DNA of 5,252 bases, from contig WFPU01000011.1 in the NCBI GenBank assembly GCA_015487435.1, forward strand, positions 1 to 5,252, written 5' to 3'. The position numbers and the translations under genes were made by a program. Source of the DNA: Sulfurimonas sp. (GTDB lineage Bacteria > Campylobacterota > Campylobacteria > Campylobacterales > Sulfurimonadaceae). Below, one piece after another: positions 1 through 4,940 of the stretch. Positions within the stretch are counted from its first letter, which is position 1. Each line of letters opens with the position of its first letter. Below the pieces are notes generated by a model, which made no database searches, was not told the origin of the DNA, and worked only from the letters and a program-made list of their open reading frames with translations.

Positions 1-205
1 CTGTTGTCCATTTTTGCGAGGAGGTTTTTTCACCACTGTGACAACTATCATTTGCATCTTTATTATTTAAAAGATAGTCATCAGGCGACGCCAAAAACTT
101 TTCCAAACAACTTGCACTACAAAAATGGTACGTCTTGGCATCGTAATCCGTATTATACTTTGTATCTTCCAATACTTCCATACCGCAAACTAGATCTGTT
201 TTCAT
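1..205 (-). CDS. YHS-domain protein, 5' part; probable heavy-metal P-type ATPase N-terminus
   Basis: Reading leftward from an ATG at 205-203, the frame stays open for 68 codons and runs off the window edge, so only the N-terminus is present. It begins MKTDLVCGMEV and continues with YHFCSASCLEKFL and a Pro-Asp-Asp-Tyr around residues 41-44. This is the YHS signature: Cys7 in the VCGM motif, then Cys29 and Cys33 in FCSxxC, as found in small metal-binding YHS modules. In many bacteria this module opens copper/silver-type P1B ATPases; the Ser/Lys/Gln-rich linker ending KWTT after the domain fits that arrangement, but the transmembrane and ATPase parts lie outside the window. A stand-alone YHS protein is the alternative. 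The start is supported by a strong AAGGAG 7 nt upstream. The start lies 15 nt after the stop of the small broken gene upstream, suggesting one transcript. The YHS domain is well supported; the ATPase assignment is inference. Confidence 0.8.
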   Translation of the reverse strand, partial: MKTDLVCGMEVLEDTKYNTDYDAKTYHFCSASCLEKFLASPDDYLLNNKDANDSCHSGEKTSSQKWTT

Positions 206-210
206 AATTT

Positions 211-218
211 CTCTCCTT
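211..218 (-). promoter_or_regulatory. Ribosome binding site of the YHS-domain gene
   Basis: On the minus strand AAGGAGAG lies with its GGAG core 7 nt before the ATG at 205. It fixes the start of the YHS gene, which runs off the window edge. Confidence 0.8.
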
Positions 219-220
219 AA

Positions 221-392
221 TTAGTCAATGAGTAGTTGTATTTCATAAAAACCCTGCCCATCTCTTTGTCTGAATGTTGCATCTGCATCATTAATTTCAT
301 GTAACAATTTTTGAAGCCAAAACAAGACATCATCTTATCTCTTGGATAATATTATCCGTTTGACTACAAGATAGCTTAGATTGTGTTTTCAT
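221..392 (-). pseudogene. Small gene upstream of the YHS gene, frame broken at about codon 20
   Basis: An ATG at 392-390 follows a very strong AAGGAGG, but the frame (MKTQSKLSCSQTDNIIQEIR) stops at TGA 332-330. One base out of phase, an open frame runs from 334 to a TAA at 223-221, reading DDVLFWLQKLLHEI and ending FYEIQLLID. Removing one base near 335-341 joins both into a 56-residue protein with a consistent acidic, helical character. This suggests a single-base insertion, either a real mutation or a sequencing error. The TAA lies 15 nt before the YHS start, as expected for an upstream operon partner. I do not recognise the family. A third reading is an ATG-ATG-started 38-codon frame from 333 to 217, but its composition (many Met, few acidic residues) looks like a shadow. 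An in-frame ATG at 413 is a less likely start, because the ribosome binding site lies between the two. No classical slippery site is obvious. Confidence 0.55.
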
Positions 393-396
393 CCTG

Positions 397-403
397 CCTC
401 CTT
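397..403 (-). promoter_or_regulatory. Strong ribosome binding site of the broken small gene
   Basis: AAGGAGG on the minus strand ends 4 nt before the ATG at 392. It is the best Shine-Dalgarno match in the window. It is the main reason to treat the short frame-broken ORF downstream as a former or real gene, and to prefer this start over the in-frame ATG at 413. Confidence 0.65.
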
Positions 404-421
404 TTATGCCCATTTAATATT

Positions 422-530
422 GAACTCTCTGATTAATTATAAGTTAGATTCTGGATCAAGTCCAGAATGACGGAGTCAACGTCATCTTAAACTTGATTTA
501 GGGTCTAATTTCTAATTAATCAGAGGACTC
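422..530. repeat. Palindromic MITE/REP-like element, copy 1
   Basis: A 109-bp imperfect palindrome. The outer arms are perfect 13-nt inverted repeats, CTCTGATTAATTA at 427-439 against TAATTAATCAGAG at 513-525. Inside is a perfect 8-bp hairpin, ATTCTGGA-TCAAG-TCCAGAAT (448-468). Opposite it is a weaker partner arm (485-505) that still has the ACTTGATTTAGGGT core. The same element recurs inverted at 4746-4894: 19 nt at 421-439 are identical to the complement of 4877-4895, and 20 nt at 488-507 to the complement of 4769-4788. There is no open reading frame or transposase inside, so it would be non-autonomous. A TATT on each side (418-421 and 531-534) could be a target duplication but is too short to trust. 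The core resembles the widespread bacterial GTCATTCTG...CAGAATGAC palindrome type. Confidence 0.85.
436..441 (-). promoter_or_regulatory. Candidate -10 box inside the repeat, driving the broken gene and YHS gene
   Basis: A perfect TATAAT on the minus strand (441 to 436) overlaps the end of the outer arm of the palindromic element. It would start transcription near 429, giving a leader of about 37 nt before the ATG at 392. No good -35 is found at 16-18 bp; epsilonproteobacterial promoters often have weak -35 boxes. It is the nearest promoter-like signal upstream of the two minus-strand genes. Chance occurrence is possible in such AT-rich DNA. Confidence 0.35.
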
Positions 531-718
531 TATTATATGAAAATTGTGTGTAGTGTTTGTGGAGAATTTGTAATATTGCTATCTTAAAACAAACAAGTGT
601 ATAAACTCAAAAGTGTACTTTGCTCAGTTAATACTCTCTTTTTGATAACTATATTCTTTTCATATTGTATTGATTAAACTGCTTACATAACCAAAAAACT
701 TAGCTGTTGGTCAAATAA

Positions 719-741
719 TTTTGATGAATCACTTATCAAAA
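719..741. repeat. Short inverted repeat upstream of the cyclase promoter
   Basis: TTTTGAT (719-725) and ATCAAAA (735-741) are perfect inverted repeats with a 9-nt spacer, ending 3 bp before the candidate -35 box. The position suits a regulator binding site, but AT-rich DNA produces such repeats by chance. The half-sites resemble FNR/CRP-type TTGAT...ATCAA, but the spacing is 9 instead of 4, so I do not assign it to that family. Confidence 0.35.
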
Positions 742-744
742 AAA

Positions 745-773
745 TTGAAATTTAAAATATATTTAGTTAGAAT
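745..773 (+). promoter_or_regulatory. Sigma70-type promoter of the cyclase gene
   Basis: TTGAAA (745-750) and TAGAAT (768-773) are separated by exactly 17 bp, each matching the consensus at five of six positions. The expected transcription start is at about 780, only 1-2 nt before the ATG at 782. No Shine-Dalgarno sequence lies before that ATG, so the transcript may be leaderless. The boxes are seen; promoter activity is inferred. Confidence 0.5.
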
Positions 774-781
774 ACATTTAA

Positions 782-2401
782 ATGAAAAATAAAAATAAAT
801 ACATCTTATTATATTTTAGCTTCATATCGCTTTTATTTGTATCTTTGTACACTACCGAAATATTACAAAACAAAAGTATAGAATCTCAAAAAAATATACT
901 TATAAAACAAGCCCAAACACATTTTGCAGATCAAATCAATATAAGAAAGTGGAGTTCTAGCTTTGGTGGAATTTATGTAAAAGCGAATGATACATTAAAA
1001 CCAAATCCGTACCTACAAGACAATACTTTAAAAGCTGCAGATGGACAAACACTTATAAAAATTAACCCAGCATGGATGATACGCCAACTCTCAGAGTTTT
1101 CAAATACTCAAAATTTTAATTTTCACATTGTTGGTGTAAATCCACTTAATCCAAACAATAAAGCAAATGAATTTGAAAAAAGAGCTTTAGAATATTTAGT
1201 GAAAAACGATGAACATGAGTATTATGAATTAAAAGAAAATTCTTCTTTTAATTATATGGGTGCATTAGTTACAACACCTTCTTGTATACCATGTCATGTA
1301 GAACAAAACTATAAAGTTGGAGCTATTGAGGGTGGGATAAGTGTCTCTCTTGATGCTACAAACTATAATGAATTTGTACTATATATTGAAGAAAAAATAT
1401 TTTATATAAGAATTATAATAGCTGTTTTATTACTTAGCATTACATTGCTTTTACATAGACAAATCAAAAACAACGATGAACTTGTAGATGAAGTTTCAGA
1501 CAAAGATAAAGAGGTACACTCAACTAAAGTGCTACTACAAGAAGTATTAGATACTGATCTTAGTTTTTTAATGGTTGCAAAAGGGAAAAAACTTATACTC
1601 GCAAACAAAACTATGTTAAATTTTTTTAACTGTAATTCATTAAATGAGTTTATAAAAAAACATGGCCATCTATCTAATTTTTTCGTAGCTGTAGAAAACA
1701 AAGACTTTTTAACTGCATATGTAGATGATGAGCATTGGGTACCATACCTTTATCGTGAACAAAACAATAAAGAGATTAAAGTTCTTATGAAAAAAGATAA
1801 TAAAAACAGATACTTTAAAGCACACTCTAGAAAAAAAATGATAGACAATAATGAGGTTTATATTATTATATTTGATGAGATAACAAAAGAGTTACAAACA
1901 ATTAAAACATTGACAGATGAAGCATCTAAAGATGCATTGACAAATCTATTTAATAGAGGAAAATTTAATGATGTGTTATCAAAAGAGATATCTTTAGCAC
2001 AAACAACTGGATCACCCCTATCTATTATTTTTTTAGATATAGATCATTTCAAAGCTGTTAATGATACTTATGGACATGATATTGGGGATTATGTACTTAT
2101 AGAAATTGCAAAAATTTTAACATCAACTATAAGACAAGGAGATTTTGTTGCTAGGTGGGGTGGTGAAGAATTTGTTATAACCCTACAATCTACTACTTCA
2201 GAACAGGCATCAATTTTAGCTAATAAAATCAGAAAAAACATTGAAAACTACAATTTCAAGAATGGTGGAAAACAAACAGTATCACTTGGAGTAACTCAGT
2301 ATATATATCAAGAATCTCAATCAGATTTTATAAAAAGAGTTGATGAGGCATTATATGAGGCTAAAGCCTCAGGAAGAAATATAGTAGTTACTAAAGAGTA
2401 A
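782..2401 (+). CDS. Membrane diguanylate cyclase with periplasmic haem c (Tll0287-like/DUF3365) and PAS domains
   Basis: A 539-residue sensor that should make cyclic-di-GMP from two GTP at the inner membrane. Domains in order: transmembrane helix at about 7-28; periplasmic domain at about 30-205 of the Tll0287-like/DUF3365 type, containing a single CxxCH haem c site (Cys168-Ile-Pro-Cys171-His172); second transmembrane helix at about 206-226; charged linker, probably coiled coil, 227-255; PAS-like domain at about 252-370 (LILANKTMLNFF, then a FDEIT end); GGDEF domain at about 383-535. The cyclase domain has DALTNLFNR at 384-392, the metal-binding Asp419 in LDIDHFK, and active-site GGEEF at 460-464. 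An RxxD inhibitory site (Arg451, Asp454) lies exactly five residues before it, so the enzyme should be active and product-inhibited. No EAL domain. Known for the family: such haem domains sense redox state or small gases; the ligand here is unknown. The ATG is chosen because the membrane helix follows at once; no ribosome binding site is visible. It converges on thiG. Confidence 0.93.
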   Translation: MKNKNKYILLYFSFISLLFVSLYTTEILQNKSIESQKNILIKQAQTHFADQINIRKWSSSFGGIYVKANDTLKPNPYLQDNTLKAADGQTLIKINPAWMIRQLSEFSNTQNFNFHIVGVNPLNPNNKANEFEKRALEYLVKNDEHEYYELKENSSFNYMGALVTTPSCIPCHVEQNYKVGAIEGGISVSLDATNYNEFVLYIEEKIFYIRIIIAVLLLSITLLLHRQIKNNDELVDEVSDKDKEVHSTKVLLQEVLDTDLSFLMVAKGKKLILANKTMLNFFNCNSLNEFIKKHGHLSNFFVAVENKDFLTAYVDDEHWVPYLYREQNNKEIKVLMKKDNKNRYFKAHSRKKMIDNNEVYIIIFDEITKELQTIKTLTDEASKDALTNLFNRGKFNDVLSKEISLAQTTGSPLSIIFLDIDHFKAVNDTYGHDIGDYVLIEIAKILTSTIRQGDFVARWGGEEFVITLQSTTSEQASILANKIRKNIENYNFKNGGKQTVSLGVTQYIYQESQSDFIKRVDEALYEAKASGRNIVVTKE

Positions 2402-2407
2402 CTACTA
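2382..2407. terminator. Perfect hairpin across the converging stop codons
   Basis: TAGTAGTTACT (2382-2392) and AGTAACTACTA (2397-2407) form a perfect 11-bp stem with an AAAG loop. The second arm holds the cyclase TAA stop (2399-2401) and the thiG TAG stop (2407-2405), with only 3 bp between the genes. A bidirectional terminator is the natural reading. However, the stem is AT-rich and no real T-run follows on the plus strand; on the minus strand only TATATTTCTT follows. A second, more GC-rich hairpin, TGAGGC-TAAA-GCCTCA (2356-2371), lies just inside the cyclase gene and could help stop thiG transcripts. Confidence 0.5.
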
Positions 2408-3184
2408 AAATTGGATTAAGCCATCAATTGGGCTTGATGCTGTCGCATAAGGTTTTTTAGGAATTCTACCGGCGAGATAACTCATTCTACCAGCTATTAC
2501 TGCATGCTTCATAGCCTCTGCCATCATCATAGGGTCTTGAGCTTGAGCAATAGCAGTGTTAGTTAAAACACCATCAGCACCCAACTCCATCGCATAAGCT
2601 GCATCACTTGCACATCCAATACCAGCGTCAACTATGACTGGTAAATTTACAGCATCTTTAACAAATGCAATGTTGTATGGATTTTGAATTCCAAGACCAC
2701 TTCCAATAGGAGCAGCTAGGGGCATAATTGCGTGAGCACCAGCATCTTCTAAGCGTTTTGCCATAATTGGATCATCTGAAGTATATGCCATAATAGTAAA
2801 GCCCTCTTTAGATAAAATTTCACAAGCTTTGATAGTCTCTAAAACATCTGGGTAAAGAGTTTTTTTAGTATCGCCGATAACTTCTAATTTTATTAAATCA
2901 ATACCAGTAGCTTCACGAGTCAGTCTAAAAGTAGTTATCGCCTCTTGGGCAGTTACACAACCAGCAGAATTTGGCAAAAATTTAACATTAGTTGCTGCAA
3001 AAGTGTCTCTTAAGTTTTCTTTATCTGGATCAGTGATATTTAAGCGACGAACTGCAACTGTGATCAGTTCACTTCCACTTACAAGTGTAGCCTGTTTTGT
3101 AGTTTCAAAGTCTTTATATTTTCCACTACCTACAATAAGTCTTGATCCTAATTCATATTTTCCGATTTTTAGTATATTATCCAT
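2405..3184 (-). CDS. thiG: Thiazole synthase ThiG
   Basis: A 259-residue TIM-barrel enzyme, the normal length for ThiG. It builds the thiazole phosphate part of thiamine in the cytoplasm from 1-deoxy-D-xylulose 5-phosphate, dehydroglycine and sulfur carried as ThiS thiocarboxylate. Visible family motifs: LIVGSGKY near 16-23; PNSAGC at 71-76; the Schiff-base lysine Lys99 in LIKLEVIGD, with Glu101; GSGLGI at 161-166 for phosphate binding; VDAGIG at 185-190 with Asp186; and LTNTAIA at 207-213. Nothing essential is missing. The ATG at 3184 has AGGA 9 nt upstream. thiS, thiF, thiH and other thiamine genes are not in the window, so its partners are encoded elsewhere or beyond the edges. It lies 129 bp downstream of nnr in the same direction; the gap is long enough for its own promoter. 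I found no TPP riboswitch upstream. Confidence 0.96.
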   Translation of the reverse strand: MDNILKIGKYELGSRLIVGSGKYKDFETTKQATLVSGSELITVAVRRLNITDPDKENLRDTFAATNVKFLPNSAGCVTAQEAITTFRLTREATGIDLIKLEVIGDTKKTLYPDVLETIKACEILSKEGFTIMAYTSDDPIMAKRLEDAGAHAIMPLAAPIGSGLGIQNPYNIAFVKDAVNLPVIVDAGIGCASDAAYAMELGADGVLTNTAIAQAQDPMMMAEAMKHAVIAGRMSYLAGRIPKKPYATASSPIDGLIQF

Positions 3185-3250
3185 AGTTCATATTCCTGAT
3201 ATAGTCACTCACAGTTTGGCTGAGAGTCTTTTTAGTATTACTTTTAAGTT

Positions 3251-3279
3251 TAGATTCCGCATCAACTACGAAATGACGA
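3251..3279. repeat. Decayed arm of the palindromic element, between nnr and thiG
   Basis: TAGATTC...ATGACG over 29 bp matches the left arm of copy 1 (445-473) at 22 of 29 positions, and the flanking TTAAGTT before it also resembles TATAAGTT there. Most differences fall in the hairpin stem, where TTCTGG/CCAGAA becomes TTCCG/CGAAA, leaving one mismatch in five pairs. No matching second arm is seen nearby, so this looks like a relic or a lone half-element. It sits in the 129-bp gap upstream of thiG. Confidence 0.5.
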
Positions 3280-3313
3280 TGTTATTTAATCCGCATTTAT
3301 ATCATAAATAAAC

Positions 3314-4711
3314 TTACAGATTGCAAATCCCATCTATTAAGTCATCAGGTGTTAATGAAAAATTACTATTTGTGTAGTTTAATGCCAATTTAGTATGTGC
3401 TAGTGAAGCTGTTTTTGTGGCTTCTAATGGATTATATCCTTGAGCTAAAAGTGCACCTATTAAACCACTTAAAACATCTCCACTTCCACCTTTTGCCAAA
3501 ACTTGGGTCCCATGTGGATTTATAAAAAATTTATCATTTTTTGCGATTATGACATTTGCACCTTTTAAAAGTAGTGTAGCATTTGGGAATTTTTTTGTAA
3601 AAAGCTCAACATATTTAAAGCGATTTGATTGAAGTTCTTGCACTGTTATATCTGCTAAATCAGTTTGTTTTAAAACAGCAATAAACTCTTTAGCATGAGG
3701 AGTTAAGACTAAGTTTTTTCTTTTTAAAATATTTAAAAAAATTGGCACCCCAAGAGTACTTCCTCGTTCCTCACGGTGCATATGGAAGATATCTGCATCT
3801 ATAATAAGTGGATAATCATTATCTAAAAATTTATCCATCTCTAACTTACTAAACTCATTACCTAAACCCATTCCGCAAGCTAAAGCAGTTGTAGTTTTTG
3901 GTAAAAAATGTGAATACATTATAGTATGTGGAATTATTACATCTTTATAACCAATTAGCGTTACAAGTCCAACACCAAATCTTAATGCCGATAGTGCACT
4001 TAATATACTAGCCCCGCTCTTATCTCCACATGCTATAGCCAAATGACCATAAGTACCCTTATGAGAATCTTTTTTATCCCTTCTTGGTAAGTTAATATCT
4101 TCTAAGTCTAATAATTTCCAATTAGTAGCACACTCATATACACTACGTGAAATCCCTAAATCTAACACTTTTATCTCTCCAACAAACTCTTTATGAGAGT
4201 CTAAAAACATCGATTTTTTCAACGCCCCCATTGTTAAAGTAGTATCTGCATAAAATTTATAAGCACTTGGGACATCACAAGCTATTTTGTAAGCTTTTAT
4301 AGAGTTCATTTTTTCAATTATTTCACAGTAATATTTATCAAACTCGCCAATAAAGCCAGTTCCAACTATTGCATCAACTAAAATATCACAATCTTTAAGC
4401 TCTTTGCATCTAGGTATATTTAAAGCTTTTACTCTCTTTTCTTGCAGTAGTGCCATCTTTGATTTTGGTTTTTTTACATAATATATCTCTACATAATAAT
4501 CACCATGAAGCAATCGAGCTAAGGCTAAACCATCAGCTCCATTATTTCCACTTCCACATACTACAATTACTTTGGAGTTTTTTGCAAAATTATTTTTTAT
4601 AAATAAAACCATTCCATTAGCAGCATGTTCCATCAATATATCTTCACTCAAAGCAAACTCGCTATAACATCTCTCATCAAGAGTTTTTATTTCATCGTAT
4701 AAATTTTGCAT
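3314..4711 (-). CDS. nnr: Bifunctional NAD(P)HX epimerase / ADP-dependent NAD(P)HX dehydratase
   Basis: A 465-residue cytoplasmic repair enzyme that returns hydrated, inactive NADH and NADPH (NADHX, NADPHX) to use. The N-terminal half is the YjeF/NAXE-type epimerase, interconverting the R and S forms: CGSGNNGADG at 52-61, Asp113 in VDAIVGTG and DVPSA at 146-150 (usually DIPSG). The C-terminal half is the ribokinase-fold dehydratase that acts on the S form using ADP: HKGTYGHLAIACG at 217-229, DAD at 305-307, LTPHAKEF at 336-343, and AKGGSGDVLSG at 406-416 with the likely catalytic Asp412. Both halves look intact. The ATG at 4711-4709 is chosen over the longer frame that begins at a TTG (4732), because AAGGA lies 6 nt before the ATG and the family usually starts close to this Met-Gln-x-Leu. 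thiG follows in the same direction after 129 bp. The upstream region holds palindromic element copy 2; I could not assign a promoter. Confidence 0.94.
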   Translation of the reverse strand: MQNLYDEIKTLDERCYSEFALSEDILMEHAANGMVLFIKNNFAKNSKVIVVCGSGNNGADGLALARLLHGDYYVEIYYVKKPKSKMALLQEKRVKALNIPRCKELKDCDILVDAIVGTGFIGEFDKYYCEIIEKMNSIKAYKIACDVPSAYKFYADTTLTMGALKKSMFLDSHKEFVGEIKVLDLGISRSVYECATNWKLLDLEDINLPRRDKKDSHKGTYGHLAIACGDKSGASILSALSALRFGVGLVTLIGYKDVIIPHTIMYSHFLPKTTTALACGMGLGNEFSKLEMDKFLDNDYPLIIDADIFHMHREERGSTLGVPIFLNILKRKNLVLTPHAKEFIAVLKQTDLADITVQELQSNRFKYVELFTKKFPNATLLLKGANVIIAKNDKFFINPHGTQVLAKGGSGDVLSGLIGALLAQGYNPLEATKTASLAHTKLALNYTNSNFSLTPDDLIDGICNL

Positions 4712-4717
4712 ATTTTT

Positions 4718-4722
4718 TCCTT
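4718..4722 (-). promoter_or_regulatory. Ribosome binding site that fixes the nnr start
   Basis: AAGGA on the minus strand, 6 nt before the ATG at 4711. The longer reading frame from a TTG at 4732 would place this site inside the coding sequence (as Lys-Gly), so the shorter start is preferred. Confidence 0.75.
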
Positions 4723-4745
4723 TTATAATCAAATTTTTAATAATT

Positions 4746-4894
4746 GAGATCTCTAATTGATTAGAAAATAGACCCTAAATCAAGTTTAGGGTGACGTTGA
4801 GTTCGTCATTCTGGGCTTGACTTCGTCATTCTGGACCTAACCTCGTCATTCTGGGCTTGATTCAGAATCTAATAACTAATTAATCAGAGAGTTC
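4746..4894. repeat. Palindromic MITE/REP-like element, copy 2 (inverted, expanded)
   Basis: A 149-bp copy in the opposite orientation to the one at 422-530. Its left 53 bp (4746-4798) match the complement of copy 1's right arm at 46 of 53 positions. Its right end (4877-4895) is identical over 19 nt to the complement of copy 1's left end. The outer inverted repeats are CTCTAATTGATTA (4751-4763) and TAATTAATCAGAG (4877-4889), 11 of 13 paired. The left internal arm is a perfect 8-bp hairpin, ACCCTAAA-TCAAG-TTTAGGGT (4772-4792). The extra length comes from tandem repeats in the centre. It fills most of the 243-bp gap between the divergent nnr and perR-like genes. No open reading frame inside. Confidence 0.85.
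4804..4863. repeat. Three tandem 20-bp units inside palindromic element copy 2
   Basis: CGTCATTCTGG starts at 4804, 4824 and 4844, giving an exact 20-bp period. Unit 1 is CGTCATTCTGGGCTTGACTT; unit 2 differs in its second half (ACCTAACCT), and unit 3 ends GGCTTGATTC and runs into CAGAATCT, completing the hairpin arm. Copy 1 has only one such unit (complement near 453-472). This looks like local expansion of the inner half-arm, not a CRISPR array: there are no spacers. Confidence 0.75.
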
Positions 4895-4940
4895 AGTTTA
4901 ATATATCAAATGATAATATTTATTCTTTAATAATAATTAG

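Larger units (their letters stand above)
531..781. other. Non-coding region between the repeat and the cyclase gene
   Basis: About 250 bp of AT-rich sequence. I see no convincing gene on either strand. It holds a 7-bp inverted repeat (719-741) and a promoter-like pair (745-773) close to the cyclase start. A 16-codon ATG frame at 537-587 begins MKIVCSVCGEF, which resembles the start of a rubredoxin or zinc-ribbon protein but stops at once. The rest, about 588-718, shows nothing I can name. Confidence 0.6.

Noticed and set aside
4..207. 67-residue plus-strand open frame
   Set aside because: It is the antisense shadow of the YHS-domain gene, which has the ribosome binding site and the conserved cysteine pattern. 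The plus-strand protein resembles nothing I know.
217..333. 38-codon ATG-ATG frame within the broken small gene
   Set aside because: Rich in Met with few acidic residues, as expected from an out-of-phase reading of GAT/AAT-rich codons. The overlapping frame ending at 221 looks more protein-like and lines up with the upstream start after one base change.
418..534. TATT target-site duplication around element copy 1
   Set aside because: Only 4 bp in very AT-rich DNA, and copy 2 has no matching direct repeat at its ends (AATT against AGTT).
537..587. 16-codon frame MKIVCSVCGEF..., like the start of a rubredoxin or zinc-ribbon protein
   Set aside because: It stops after 16 codons, the only purine-rich stretch upstream belongs to the repeat end at 10 nt spacing, and no continuation in another frame was seen. 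Probably chance, at most a gene scrap.
719..741. FNR/CRP-type site
   Set aside because: Half-sites TTGAT and ATCAA are separated by 9 nt; the FNR consensus needs 4. Kept only as an unassigned inverted repeat.
1402..1701. 99-residue minus-strand open frame inside the cyclase gene
   Set aside because: It lies fully antisense to the membrane helix, linker and PAS part of a clear gene, with low-complexity Ser/Leu composition and no sign of being a real protein.
3190..3240. Possible TPP riboswitch upstream of thiG (GGCTGAGAG near 3218)
   Set aside because: The CTGAGA-like string is on the plus strand, opposite to thiG, and the second conserved THI-box part is absent. On the thiG strand only a weak 7-bp hairpin with one mismatch (ACTCTCA / TGTGAGT) is present.
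3003..3311. 102-residue plus-strand open frame over the thiG 5' end and spacer
   Set aside because: Most of it is antisense to the N-terminus of thiG and the rest reads through the decayed repeat; there is no family resemblance.
4804..4863. CRISPR-like array
   Set aside because: The 20-bp units are directly adjacent with no spacers, only three in number, and belong to the palindromic element.
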